DNA of 64,000 nucleotides from Nocardioides zeae (GTDB taxonomy: Bacteria; Actinomycetota; Actinomycetes; Propionibacteriales; Nocardioidaceae): positions 124,001 to 188,000 of the forward strand of contig NZ_JAAGXA010000001.1 in assembly GCF_010686755.1 (NCBI RefSeq), in the 5' to 3' direction. The position numbers were made by a program, and so were the translations under genes. A model generated the notes under the pieces. The model had not been told where the DNA came from and searched no databases. It worked only from the letters and a program-made list of their open reading frames with translations. Below are positions 27,690 to 36,710 of this stretch, one piece after another (position 1 is the first letter of the stretch; every line of letters begins with the position of its first letter).

Positions 27690-30209
27690 ATGACGGCCGA
27701 GCCCCCCGCGCGTGGACGGCTGACCGTCTACCTCGGGGCCGCCCCGGGTGTCGGCAAGACCTACGCGATGCTCGACGAGGCGCACCGCCGCCGGGCGCGG
27801 GGCACGGACGTCGTGGTGGGGTACGTCGAGACGCACGGCCGTCCCCGCACCGTGGCCCAGCTGGAGGGCCTCGAGGTGCTGCCGCGTCGTACGGTCTCCT
27901 ACCGCGGTGCGACGCTCACGGAGATGGACACCGAGGCGGTCATCGCCCGACGACCCGCCGTCGTGCTCGTCGACGAGCTGGCGCACACCAACGTGCCGGG
28001 CTCGCGGCACGAGAAGCGGGCGGCCGACGTCGAGGAGATCCGCGCCGCCGGGATCGACGTCGTCACGACGGTCAACATCCAGCACCTGGAGTCGCTCAAC
28101 GACGAGGTCGAGCGCATCACGGGCGTGCGGCAGCGCGAGACCGTGCCCGACGAGGTGGTGCGCTCCGCCGAGCAGATCCAGCTCGTCGACATGGCCCCCG
28201 ACGCCCTGCGGCGCCGGATGGCGCACGGCAACATCTATCGGCCGGAGAACGTCGACGCGTCGTTGACCTCGTACTTCCGCGTCGGCAACCTCACCGCCCT
28301 CCGGGAGCTCGCCCTGCTGTGGCTGGCGGACCGGGTCGACGCGGCGCTGGGCGACTACCGGCGCGAGCACCGGATCTCGGCGTCGTGGCCCGCGAAGGAG
28401 CGGATCGTGGTCGCGGTGACGGGCGGCCCCGAGAGCGAGACGCTCCTGCGTCGGGGCGCCCGGCTCGCGCAGCGGGCCGCGGGCGCCGAGCTGCTCGCGC
28501 TCCACGTCATCGCGACGGACGGGCTCCGGGGCGCGCCCGCCGGCAGCGTCGAGCGCTCGGAGCAGCTGGTCGCCTCCCTCGGCGGCACGTTCCACACGGT
28601 CGCCGCCGACGACGTGCCCGGCGCCGTCGTCGACTTCGCCGCCGGCGTGAACGCCACCATGGTGGTCGTCGGGGTGTCGCGCCACGGACGCCTGCGACGC
28701 CTCGTCGCCGGCACGACGGGCGACCGGATCGCGTCGCTGGCGGGGGCGATCGACGTCCACCTCGTCACCCACGACAACGTGCCCCGCCTGACGCGGGCCC
28801 GCTCGGCCCCCAGCCCGCTGAGCACGGCGCGGCAGGTGCTCGGGTGGGTGCTGGCCCTGCTGCTGCCCCTCGGGCTCGGGGCCGTCCTGCACGAGGTCAC
28901 CGTCACCGACGACCTGCCGCTCGCGAGCCTCCTCCTGCTGGCGACCACGGTGCTGGTCGCGCTCGTGGGTGGCCTCCTGCCCTCCCTGCTCGCCGCGCTC
29001 CTCGGCTTCGTGGCGCTCAACCTCTGGTTCACGCACCCGGTCGGCAACCTCGCCGTCGCCGATCCGCGCAACGCCCTGGCCCTGGCGGTCTTCCTGGCCG
29101 TCGCCGCCGCTGTCGCGTCCGTCGTCGACCGGGCGTCGCGTCGGGCGGCCGAGTCGCTGCGGGCCCGCACGGAGGCCGCGACGACGGCCGCCCTGTCCCG
29201 CTCCGTGCTCACCGGCCAGGACACCGCCGAGGCCGTCGTGCTCCGCGTGCGGGAGGTGTTCGGGCAGAACGGCGTCGCCCTCCTGGCGCGGGACGGCGCC
29301 GCCTGGCGGACGGTGGCCGCCACCGGCGCCGCCGCCGCCGAACCGGGCGGGGGCACGACGCGGGCGCAGGTCGACGACGACCACGTGCTCGTGCTGTGCG
29401 GTGAACCGCTGCGGGTGCAGGACCGCCGGGTGCTCGAGGCGTTCGCCGTGCAGGCCGGGCTCGTGCTGGAGTACCGCCGCCTCCGGGCCCGCGAGGAGCG
29501 CGCCGCCGCGCTCGAGAGCGCCGAGTCGACGACCACCGCCATCCTGCGCGCCGTGTCCCACGACCTCCGCACCCCACTGGCGACGATGCGGGCCAGCGTG
29601 GACGGGCTCGTCGCCGAGGCGACGGGGGCCGCGGGCTCGCTCACCGCGGAGGACCGGGCCGCCCTCGTCGAGTCGGTCGACGACGCGACGGAGCAGCTCG
29701 AACGGCTCATCGACAACCTGCTCGACCTGTCCCGCCTGCAGACCGGGGTGCTGCACCCGACGCTCCGCGACCTGAGCCTGCTCGAGGTGCTGCCGCTGGC
29801 CGTCGCGGGACACGCGCCCGGGCTCGTGTCGCTCGAGGTGGAGGAGTCGACGCCCCTGGTCCGCACCGACGCCGGCCTGCTGGAGCGCGTCGTGGCCAAC
29901 CTCGTGGGCAACGCGGTGCGGGTCTCCCGCGGGACACCGGTCCGCGTGCTCGCCCACGCCGGGCCCGAGCGGGTCGACGTGCTCGTGGTGGACCGGGGCC
30001 CCGGCGTACCGCCCGCGCAGCGGCTCCGCATGTTCGAGCCGTTCCAGCGGCTGTCGGACACCGGCGGGGGCGGGCTGGGGCTCGGCCTCGCGGTGGCGCG
30101 CGGGCTGACCGAGGCGGTGGGGGGCACGCTGGAGGCGGAGGACACGCCCGGCGGCGGGCTGACGCTCGTGCTGTCGCTGCCGCGGGCCGGAGGAGGGAGC
30201 GTCGGATGA
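27690..30209 (+). CDS. kdpD: Sensor histidine kinase KdpD
   Basis: 839 aa. N-terminal KdpD domain with Walker A 'GAAPGVGKT' (residues 16-24) and 'VDELAHTNVPGSRHEKR'; a universal-stress-like domain ('IVVAVTGGPESETLLRRGARLAQR', 'VVVGVSRHGRLRRLVAGTTGDRI'); three to four membrane helices of the DUF4118 type; a GAF-like linker; HisKA with 'VSHDLRTPL' (His624); and HATPase_c ('LVGNAVRVS', 'DRGPGVP', 'GGGGLGLGLAVARGL'). It senses low K+ or salt stress and phosphorylates KdpE. ATG 27690; overlaps kdpE by ATGA. Confidence 0.96.
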   Translation: MTAEPPARGRLTVYLGAAPGVGKTYAMLDEAHRRRARGTDVVVGYVETHGRPRTVAQLEGLEVLPRRTVSYRGATLTEMDTEAVIARRPAVVLVDELAHTNVPGSRHEKRAADVEEIRAAGIDVVTTVNIQHLESLNDEVERITGVRQRETVPDEVVRSAEQIQLVDMAPDALRRRMAHGNIYRPENVDASLTSYFRVGNLTALRELALLWLADRVDAALGDYRREHRISASWPAKERIVVAVTGGPESETLLRRGARLAQRAAGAELLALHVIATDGLRGAPAGSVERSEQLVASLGGTFHTVAADDVPGAVVDFAAGVNATMVVVGVSRHGRLRRLVAGTTGDRIASLAGAIDVHLVTHDNVPRLTRARSAPSPLSTARQVLGWVLALLLPLGLGAVLHEVTVTDDLPLASLLLLATTVLVALVGGLLPSLLAALLGFVALNLWFTHPVGNLAVADPRNALALAVFLAVAAAVASVVDRASRRAAESLRARTEAATTAALSRSVLTGQDTAEAVVLRVREVFGQNGVALLARDGAAWRTVAATGAAAAEPGGGTTRAQVDDDHVLVLCGEPLRVQDRRVLEAFAVQAGLVLEYRRLRAREERAAALESAESTTTAILRAVSHDLRTPLATMRASVDGLVAEATGAAGSLTAEDRAALVESVDDATEQLERLIDNLLDLSRLQTGVLHPTLRDLSLLEVLPLAVAGHAPGLVSLEVEESTPLVRTDAGLLERVVANLVGNAVRVSRGTPVRVLAHAGPERVDVLVVDRGPGVPPAQRLRMFEPFQRLSDTGGGGLGLGLAVARGLTEAVGGTLEAEDTPGGGLTLVLSLPRAGGGSVG

Positions 30210-30901
30210 GCGACGGGACGAGCCCGAAGGTGCTCGTGGTGGACGACGAGCCGGCCCTGGCCCGGGCGCTCGCGATCAACCTGCGGGCGCACGGCTGGGA
30301 GGTGGTGACGGCCGCCGACGGGCGTGGCGCGCTCGAGGCCGCCGCCTCCACCCGCCCGGACGTCGTGCTGCTCGACCTGGGCCTGCCGGACCTCGACGGC
30401 ACCGAGGTCATCGCCGGTCTGCGCGGGTGGACGACCGTGCCGATCGTCGTGCTCTCCGCGCGCCAGCACGGTGAGGACAAGGTGGAGGCCCTCGACCTGG
30501 GGGCGGACGACTACGTGACGAAGCCGTTCGCGATGAACGAGCTGCTGGCGCGCCTGCGAGCCGCCGTACGCCGCGGGGCCGGCCCCGCCGCGGCCCCCGA
30601 CCCGCTCGTCGAGGTGGGTGACCTCGCCATCGACCTCGCCCGCAAGAAGGTGGCGCGCGGCGGTGTGGACGTGCGGCTGACGCCCACGGAGTGGGGGTTC
30701 CTCGAGGTGCTGGCCCGCAACGTCGGCCGGCTCGTCACCCGCGAGCAGGTGCTGCGGGAGGTGTGGGGGCCGGGCTACGAGCACGAGACGCACTACCTGC
30801 GGGTCTACGCGGCCCAGCTGCGCGGGAAGCTCGAGGCCGATCCGGCCCACCCGCGGCACCTCGTCACATCGGCGGGGCTGGGCTACACGCTGGCGCCCTG
30901 A
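30206..30901 (+). CDS. kdpE: Response regulator KdpE
   Basis: 231 aa. Receiver domain with phospho-acceptor Asp57 ('VVLLDLGLPDLDGTE') and 'DYVTKPF', then an OmpR-type winged helix ('VRLTPTEWGFLEVLARNVGRLVTREQVLREVWGPGYEHETHYLRVYAAQLRGKLE'). It activates kdpFABC, probably via the half-sites at 23133-23181. Stop-to-stop gap of 13 bp with the convergent fdhD. Confidence 0.95.
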   Translation: MSDGTSPKVLVVDDEPALARALAINLRAHGWEVVTAADGRGALEAAASTRPDVVLLDLGLPDLDGTEVIAGLRGWTTVPIVVLSARQHGEDKVEALDLGADDYVTKPFAMNELLARLRAAVRRGAGPAAAPDPLVEVGDLAIDLARKKVARGGVDVRLTPTEWGFLEVLARNVGRLVTREQVLREVWGPGYEHETHYLRVYAAQLRGKLEADPAHPRHLVTSAGLGYTLAP

Positions 30902-30914
30902 GCCCGGCGCGCTC

Positions 30915-31760
30915 TCACGGCGCCAGGCGCTCCTCGCCGGCGTACACCGTGAGCCGGTCGCCACGGGAGAAGCCCACGAGGGTGAGGCCGCTGCGACGGG
31001 CGAGGTCGACCGCGAGGGAGGACGGGGCGCTGACCGCGGCGAGCACCGGGATCCCGGCCATGACCGCCTTCTGCGCGAGCTCGAACGAGGCGCGGCCGCT
31101 CACCTGCAGCACGGTGCCGCGCAACGGCAGGAGGCCGTTGCGGAGGCTCCAGCCCACGACCTTGTCGACGGCGTTGTGGCGGCCGACGTCCTCGCGGACC
31201 ACCAGCGCGGTGCCGTCCGCGCGGAACAGGCCGGCCGCGTGCACGCCGCCGGTGCGGTCGAAGTCGCGCTGCTCGGCGCGCAGCTTCTCGGGCAGGCCCG
31301 CCAGCAGCGCCGTGGAGACCTGCGTGTCGTCGGCGGTCAGGTCGTGGGACGACGTGGTCTCGACGGCGTCGATCGACGCGACCCCGCAGATGCCGCAGGC
31401 GCTGGTGCCGTCGACGTGCCGCTCGCGGTGCCGCGTCGCCTCCAGCGCGACCGGGGAGACCGCGGCGTCGACCACGTTGTAGGTCTGCAGGCCGTCGGGG
31501 CCGACGCCCGCGCAGTAGCGCAGCGCCGTCAGGTCCGTGCCCGAGCGCACGACGCCGTCGCCGACGAGGAAGCCCGCGACCAGGTCGAAGTCGTCGCCGG
31601 GGGTGCGCATGGTGACCGCGTAGGAGCTGCCGCCGACGCGCATCTCGAGGGGTTCCTCGACGGCGAGGTGCTCCTCGCGGGTCTTCCTCGTCCCCGGGCC
31701 ACCGGCCTCGCCGGGGGCGATCCGCTGCGCCCGCACCCGCTTGACCCGCTTCCCCGCCAT
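30915..31760 (-). CDS. fdhD: FdhD formate dehydrogenase sulfurtransferase
   Basis: 281 aa from ATG 31760. FdhD transfers sulfur from a desulfurase to the molybdenum cofactor of formate dehydrogenase. The conserved Cys loop 'TSACGICGVASID' (C-x-x-C), 'NAVDKVVGWSLRNG', and 'RASFELAQKAVMAGIPVLAAVSAPSSLAVDLA' are all present. No formate dehydrogenase gene is in the window. It may serve another molybdoenzyme elsewhere in the genome. Confidence 0.95.
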   Translation of the reverse strand: MAGKRVKRVRAQRIAPGEAGGPGTRKTREEHLAVEEPLEMRVGGSSYAVTMRTPGDDFDLVAGFLVGDGVVRSGTDLTALRYCAGVGPDGLQTYNVVDAAVSPVALEATRHRERHVDGTSACGICGVASIDAVETTSSHDLTADDTQVSTALLAGLPEKLRAEQRDFDRTGGVHAAGLFRADGTALVVREDVGRHNAVDKVVGWSLRNGLLPLRGTVLQVSGRASFELAQKAVMAGIPVLAAVSAPSSLAVDLARRSGLTLVGFSRGDRLTVYAGEERLAP

Positions 31761-32203
31761 GGACGCGAGCCTACGCCGCGTGGGTCGACGGCTGCGGCCT
31801 GCGTGGAGGCCGGGTGGACGCGGGCGAGGGCAGGCGGCCAGGGAGTCCCGGGGGGCCGGGGGGCCGGGGGTCCGGGGGTCCAGGGGTCCGGGGGTCCCGA
31901 AAGGCTTGGACAGAACCGGCGCACGGGCCGGGCCTGCGACGGACTCATGCCGGGCTCTTCGTGCCTGATTCGTCCAGGTGATGGACCGACGCGGCTCCTG
32001 GGCGCGCCGCGGGGACGAACCGAGGTCCACCAGCGCCGCGCGAGGGCGGCGCTGGTGCCGGTTGTGTCCAAGCGTTGTCTGGACCATCACGGACGCGTCA
32101 GGGTCGGCGGACCTCCGCGGGGCTCGACCGGAGGGGCCTCGTGGAGGAGGGTGGCCCCGACCGCCGCGCGGTGTCGCGGACCGCCTCCCCGAGGAGCACA
32201 GCG
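31761..32203. other. Gene-free stretch with G-rich tandem repeats and a 12-bp hairpin
   Basis: No convincing gene in 443 bp. Bases about 31850-31897 are a tandem array of degenerate 9- to 10-bp units of the GGGGGTCC/GGGGGGCC type. At 32028-32057 CACCAGCGCCGC pairs with GCGGCGCTGGTG over a 6-nt loop. The array could form G-quadruplexes on the + strand. Long open frames here have the amino-acid make-up expected from GC bias alone. Confidence 0.7.
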
Positions 32204-32710
32204 ATGTCGCCATCGAGCACCCCGTCGGACCCGACGTCCGTCCCGACCCCCGCGGACGAGCACCGCGCCGCCGCCGACCACTTCGTGACCTGGCTCCCGG
32301 CGCCCCTCGCGCCGACGGTGACGCTGCCGGCCGGGCCCTCGACGGCGGACGACCCCGTCGCCGCCTGGACCCACCACGCGGACGCCCTGCAGGCACTGCT
32401 CGACGACCCGGCCTCCGCGGAGCTCGTGCTGTCGAACCCCCACATCGGCGACGTCCCGGTGCCGGAGGCGGTCGATCGCTTCTGCACCAACGACGTCGTC
32501 TTCCACGCCTGGGACCTCGCCCGGGCCTCCAGGCAGGAACCGGGGCTCGACGAGACCCGGTGCGCGGAGGTCCTGGCCGGGATGGAGCCCATGGAGGAGA
32601 TGCTGCGCGCCAGCGGCCAGTTCGGCCCCCGCCAGCCGGTGGCCGCCGACGCGCCGGCCTCCGACCGGCTCATGGCGTTCCTCGCCCGCGACCCCGACCG
32701 GCGTCCGTAG
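32204..32710 (+). CDS. TIGR03086-family protein lacking its N-terminal segment
   Basis: 168 aa from ATG 32204, with GAGGAG upstream. From 'AADHFVTWLPAPL' on it follows the TIGR03086 (DinB/mycothiol-dependent maleylpyruvate isomerase-like) pattern: 'DPVAAWTHHADALQALLDDPAS', 'AVDRFCTNDVVFHAWDLARAS', 'AGMEPMEEMLRASGQFG', 'LMAFLARDPD'. The usual first 50 or so residues with 'W..PSPC..W..R.L..H', which supply a metal-ligand His, are absent and not found in other frames just upstream. It may be a truncated or altered member. Compare the full-length paralogue at 54228-54833. Confidence 0.7.
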   Translation: MSPSSTPSDPTSVPTPADEHRAAADHFVTWLPAPLAPTVTLPAGPSTADDPVAAWTHHADALQALLDDPASAELVLSNPHIGDVPVPEAVDRFCTNDVVFHAWDLARASRQEPGLDETRCAEVLAGMEPMEEMLRASGQFGPRQPVAADAPASDRLMAFLARDPDRRP

Positions 32711-32731
32711 CCCGAGCGGCGGCTGCGGCCG

Positions 32732-33385
32732 TCAGCGACCGAACCGCATCGCGAACCCGTCGACGACGACGCTGCCGCGCGACCGGGCGCCCGCCAGCCA
32801 GCCGAGCGGGCCGTCGGCGGGCGCCGACCAGGTGGCCCGTGCCGGTCGCACGGACCGGGCCGAGGCCGCCACCGGCGTCCACACGGTGCGGGCGCCGGGC
32901 CGCGCTGCCGTGCCGCTCGCGGCGAGCGGCATCGACTGGGCGATGGCGGCGGGAGCACGTAGGGGGAGGGGGAGGCCGGGCACCCGGCCCGGCCGGAACC
33001 GCGCCTCCGCGAGCACGGCGCCGTCGAGCTCGGCCCGGAGGGCAGCGCCGGCGTCGGGCGAGGGTCTGTCGGCCACGCGGAACCCCGCCAGCTCCTTCGG
33101 CACCCCCCACAGCTCCCGGCCGCCGTCCCGCGAGGCGGGGGAGTCGACCCAGATGTCGGTGATCGCGAGCCCGACGCGGCGCCCCTGCCGCACGATGACG
33201 CCGGCGAGGAGCTCGGCGTACGCCATCTGCCCCGGCGGCCGGTAGTCCACGAACATCGTCAGCGCCAGCCGCCCCACCGGTCGCACGCCGGCCGGCAGCC
33301 CGGGCAGCGGCCCCGGCAGCGACCACGCCGTGATCCACCCGCGGCCGGTGAGGTCCCAGGGCTGCGGCGGGTACGCGACGCTCAC
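32732..33385 (-). CDS. Acetoacetate decarboxylase-like protein
   Basis: 217 aa from GTG 33385. 'RELWGVPKELAGFRV' matches the active-site Lys region of the acetoacetate decarboxylase superfamily, and 'MAYAELLAGVIVRQGRRVGLAITDIWVDSPAS' fits the preceding strands. True decarboxylation requires a Schiff-base Lys; the Lys in 'VPKE' is present. Many relatives act on other beta-keto or cyclic substrates. It is the last gene of a three-gene operon, overlapping the oxidoreductase stop (GTGA). Confidence 0.75.
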   Translation of the reverse strand: MSVAYPPQPWDLTGRGWITAWSLPGPLPGLPAGVRPVGRLALTMFVDYRPPGQMAYAELLAGVIVRQGRRVGLAITDIWVDSPASRDGGRELWGVPKELAGFRVADRPSPDAGAALRAELDGAVLAEARFRPGRVPGLPLPLRAPAAIAQSMPLAASGTAARPGARTVWTPVAASARSVRPARATWSAPADGPLGWLAGARSRGSVVVDGFAMRFGR

Positions 33386-35130
33386 ACCGACTCCGCGGTG
33401 TGCGCCTCTGCCCTGCGCGTGGGGCCCAGCCGCAGGGCGGCGGGTGCGCTCGGGGGCACGACCGGCCAACGGGGGGCGACGGGGTCGACCCGGCGGTACG
33501 GCGCGCCCAGCCCCGGGCGGGGGTCGGCCTCCCCGCGGTTCGGCCACAGGGACACCGCCCGCTCGGCGAGGGCCGTGATCGACAGCGACGGGTTCACCCC
33601 GAGGTTGGCGCACACTGCGGCACCGTCGATGACGTGCAGGCCGGGGTGGCCGTGGACGCGGTGGTAGGGGTCGATGACACCCTCCTCGGCGCTGGCGCCC
33701 ATCCGGCACCCGCCGATGAAGTGCCCGGTGGTCGGCACGTCGACGAGGTCGTTCCACGCGCCGGCCGGCTCGCCGTCGATCTGCTCGGCGATCTGGCGGG
33801 CCAGCGCGTGGCCCTCCGGGATCCAGATCGGGTTGGGCTCGCCCGTGCCGGGCCGCGCGGTGAGCCGCTTGCCGGGGCCGCGGCCCAGGCGTCGGCGGCG
33901 GAGGGCGGTCGTCAGGGAGTTGTCGAGCGACTGCATGACGAGCAGCACGATGGTGCGCTCCGACCAGTGCCGCGGGTCGTGGAAGGCCAGCAGGGAGCGG
34001 CGGTTGCGCCACATCTGGCGCAGCCCGACGCGCCAGCGCAGCACGCCCTCCTCGGGGTCGGCGAGGGTGGCCATGAGCAGCGCCATCGCGTTGGAACCGG
34101 GCCCGTAGCGGACCGGCTCGACGTGGGTGGACTCGTCGAGGTGGATGGACGAGGTGATGGCGACGCCCTCGCTGAAGTCCGTGGTGCCCTCCCGCCCGGA
34201 GCGCTTCGCGCGCACGCCGAGGATCGCCTCCGAGTTGGTGCGCGACAGCTCTCCGAGACGGGGGGAGACGTGGGGCAGCGACCCGGAGGCGCGGAGCCGG
34301 TGGAGCAGCTTCTGCGTGCCGAGCGCGGCCGCGGAGAACACGACCTGGCCGGCGGTGAACACCCGGCCCGCCCGCACGCCGCCGGAGGGCCGCGTGGCCA
34401 CCACGTAGCCCCCCGTCGGCAACGGCCGCACGTCGGTCACCGTCGTCAGCGCGTGCACCTCGGCCCCCGCCCGCTCGGCCAGGTGGAGGTAGTTCTTGAC
34501 CAGCGTGTTCTTCGCGCCGACGCGGCAGCCCGTCATGCAGGAGCCGCAGTCGGTGCACGTCGTGCGCGCCGGTCCCGCCCCGCCGAAGAACGGGTCTCCG
34601 ACGTCCTCGCCCGGCCCGACCCCGTGGTCCTCGCCCCGCAGGACGCCGACGGGGGTCGGCACGAACGAGTCCTCCACGCCGAGCGCGGCGGCGGCCTCGC
34701 GCATCACCTCGTCCGAGGGGGTACGCCGCGGGTAGGTCGTCACGCCGAGCATCCGCTTGGCCTGGTCGTAGGACGCGCGCAGCTCGTCGCGCCAGTCGGT
34801 GATGCCGGCCCACGAGGGGTCCTCGTAGAAGGCGGCGGGCGGCTCGTAGAGCGTGTTGGCGTAGACGAGCGAGCCGCCGCCGACGCCCGCGCCGGAGAGC
34901 ACGAGCACGTCGCCGAGCAGGTCCATCCGCTGGATGCCCGACATCCCGAGCCGGGGCGCGAACACGTAGTCCCGGACCCGCCACGAGGTGGCGGCCAGCT
35001 CGTCGTCGGCGAACCGCCGGCCCGCCTCGAGCACGCCGACGCGGTAGCCCTTCTCCGTCAGGCGCAGCGCGGTCACGCTGCCCCCGAAGCCCGAACCGAT
35101 CACGAGCACGTCGTAGTGGCTGTCGCTCAT
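33382..35130 (-). CDS. GMC-family FAD-dependent oxidoreductase (cholesterol oxidase-like)
   Basis: 582 aa from ATG 35130. N-terminal FAD site 'DVLVIGSGFGGSVTALRL', 'VLEAGRRF', 'GAGVGGGSLVYANTLYEP'; a Cys cluster 'CTDCGSCMTGCRVGAKNTL'; C-terminal 'TTGHFIGGCRMGASAEEGVIDPYHRVHGHPGLHVIDGAAVCANLGVNPSLSITALAERAV', as in GMC alcohol and cholesterol oxidases. The Cys-rich insertion is typical of the cholesterol-oxidase-like branch. It likely oxidises a secondary alcohol or sterol-like substrate. Overlaps the monooxygenase gene by ATGA. Confidence 0.85.
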   Translation of the reverse strand: MSDSHYDVLVIGSGFGGSVTALRLTEKGYRVGVLEAGRRFADDELAATSWRVRDYVFAPRLGMSGIQRMDLLGDVLVLSGAGVGGGSLVYANTLYEPPAAFYEDPSWAGITDWRDELRASYDQAKRMLGVTTYPRRTPSDEVMREAAAALGVEDSFVPTPVGVLRGEDHGVGPGEDVGDPFFGGAGPARTTCTDCGSCMTGCRVGAKNTLVKNYLHLAERAGAEVHALTTVTDVRPLPTGGYVVATRPSGGVRAGRVFTAGQVVFSAAALGTQKLLHRLRASGSLPHVSPRLGELSRTNSEAILGVRAKRSGREGTTDFSEGVAITSSIHLDESTHVEPVRYGPGSNAMALLMATLADPEEGVLRWRVGLRQMWRNRRSLLAFHDPRHWSERTIVLLVMQSLDNSLTTALRRRRLGRGPGKRLTARPGTGEPNPIWIPEGHALARQIAEQIDGEPAGAWNDLVDVPTTGHFIGGCRMGASAEEGVIDPYHRVHGHPGLHVIDGAAVCANLGVNPSLSITALAERAVSLWPNRGEADPRPGLGAPYRRVDPVAPRWPVVPPSAPAALRLGPTRRAEAHTAESV

Positions 35131-36641
35131 GCCTTCACCTCCTCGAAGTCGGCCGGCGCGAGCACCGCGAGCCGCCGCTGGTACTCCGCGACCGTGCCCG
35201 GCCAGTTGGTCGTGATGCGGCCGTCGCCGTCGGTGCGGTACCAGCTCGCGCAGCCCGCCCAGACGCTGCCGGCCAGCCGCTGCTGCACCTCCGCGTCGTA
35301 CGTCGCCGCGGTCTCGGGCCGCACGTCGAGGCCGAGGGCGCCGCGCTCCCGCGCCTCGGCGATCCCCGCGGCGAGCTGGGCGACGTACTCGGCCTGGGGC
35401 TCGAGCATCCCCAGGATGCTGGAGCCGCCGAGGTTGGTGTTGGGGCCGTACATGATCGCCAGGCCGGGGAACCCGGGCACCGTCACGCCGAGGTGGGCCG
35501 TGGCGCCGTCGGCCCAGTGGTCGGCGAGCCGGCGACCGTCGCGCCCGGTGACCTCGAGGCCGCGGAGGAAGTCGGTGGCGGCGAACCCCGTGCCCCAGAT
35601 GACGACGTCGGCCGGGTGGTGCCGGCCGTCCTCGTCGACGACGCCGTCGGCCACGACGTGCGCGACGCCCGCGGTCACGACGTCGACGTGGGGGCGGTCG
35701 AGCGCGGCGTACCACTCGTTGGAGAACAGCAGCCGCTTGCACCCCAGCGGGTCGGTCGGCTCGAGGCGCGCCCGGAGCTCGGGGTCACGGACCGAGCGGC
35801 GCAGCTGCCAGCCCCAGAGGCGGCGCAGCGCCCCGGGCAGCCGCGACCCCGGGATCTCGCCGGTGAGGGCGCCGTTGAGCCACTCGCTGAGGTGCCACAC
35901 CGCGCGGCGCTCCACCTTCCGGGCGAGGGCGGACCGCACGAGGAGCGCGCGCACCGGAGCGGGGTAGACCCCGTCGGGCTTCGGCACGACGTACGGCGCG
36001 GAGCGCTGCAGCACCGTCACGCTCGCCGCGACGTCGGCGACGCGGGGGACGAACTGGATGGCGCTCGCGCCGGTGCCCACCACGACCACGCGCTTGCCCG
36101 TGAGGTCGACGTCGTGGCGCCAGGTGGCCGAGTGGAACGCGGGACCCGCGAAGTCGGCGAGGCCGGGGAGGTCCGGCACGACGGGCTCGCTCAGCTGCCC
36201 GACGGCGGGCACGACGAGGTCGGCCTCGAGGTGCTCGCCCGAGTCGAGCTCGACGTCCCAGCGGCCGGTGTCGTCGTCGTACGTCACGGCGACCGCCGTC
36301 GTGCGGGTCCGTAGCAGGTCGCGGACGCCGCGCCGGTCGGCCACGTCGCGGAGGTAGGCCAGGATGTCCGGCTGCTCGGAGTAGAACCGACGCCACCCCG
36401 GGTTGGAGTCGAACGAGAACGAGTAGAGCGCGGAGGGCACGTCGCACGCGGCGCCCGGGTAGGTGTTGTCGCGCCAGACCCCGCCGACGTCGTCGGCGCG
36501 CTCGAGCACCACCACGTCGAGGCCCGCGTCGCGGAGACGGAGCGCGGCGGCCAGGCCGGCGAAGCCGGCGCCGACGACCACCGCGCGGAGCGGCGTGGGC
36601 CCCCCGGGGGGCCCCGGACGGGCGGGGGAGGGATCGGTCAT
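35127..36641 (-). CDS. Flavin-containing monooxygenase (Baeyer-Villiger type)
   Basis: 504 aa from ATG 36641. FAD Rossmann motif 'VVGAGFAGLAAA' (GxGxxG at 24-29), NADPH motif 'VVVVGTGASAIQ', and the BVMO-like fingerprint 'FAGPAFHSATWRHD' (F-x-G-x-x-x-H-x-x-x-W) between them. 'GTGFAATDFL' and 'GPNTNLGGSS' are also typical. It inserts oxygen next to a ketone or hydroxylates a hydrophobic substrate. It is the first gene of the operon, divergent from the AraC regulator; 4-bp overlap with the GMC gene. Confidence 0.85.
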   Translation of the reverse strand: MTDPSPARPGPPGGPTPLRAVVVGAGFAGLAAALRLRDAGLDVVVLERADDVGGVWRDNTYPGAACDVPSALYSFSFDSNPGWRRFYSEQPDILAYLRDVADRRGVRDLLRTRTTAVAVTYDDDTGRWDVELDSGEHLEADLVVPAVGQLSEPVVPDLPGLADFAGPAFHSATWRHDVDLTGKRVVVVGTGASAIQFVPRVADVAASVTVLQRSAPYVVPKPDGVYPAPVRALLVRSALARKVERRAVWHLSEWLNGALTGEIPGSRLPGALRRLWGWQLRRSVRDPELRARLEPTDPLGCKRLLFSNEWYAALDRPHVDVVTAGVAHVVADGVVDEDGRHHPADVVIWGTGFAATDFLRGLEVTGRDGRRLADHWADGATAHLGVTVPGFPGLAIMYGPNTNLGGSSILGMLEPQAEYVAQLAAGIAEARERGALGLDVRPETAATYDAEVQQRLAGSVWAGCASWYRTDGDGRITTNWPGTVAEYQRRLAVLAPADFEEVKA

Positions 36642-36710
36642 GGCACGACCGTAGGGACGCGCCCTGTGACCTGCGAGACATTCGCGGCCAGGTGATCCAG
36701 AATTCCGGCC

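Noticed and set aside
31978..33162. 394-codon plus-strand open frame across the TIGR03086 gene
   Set aside because: No recognisable domain, extreme Arg/Pro bias; overlaps two supported genes in other frames.
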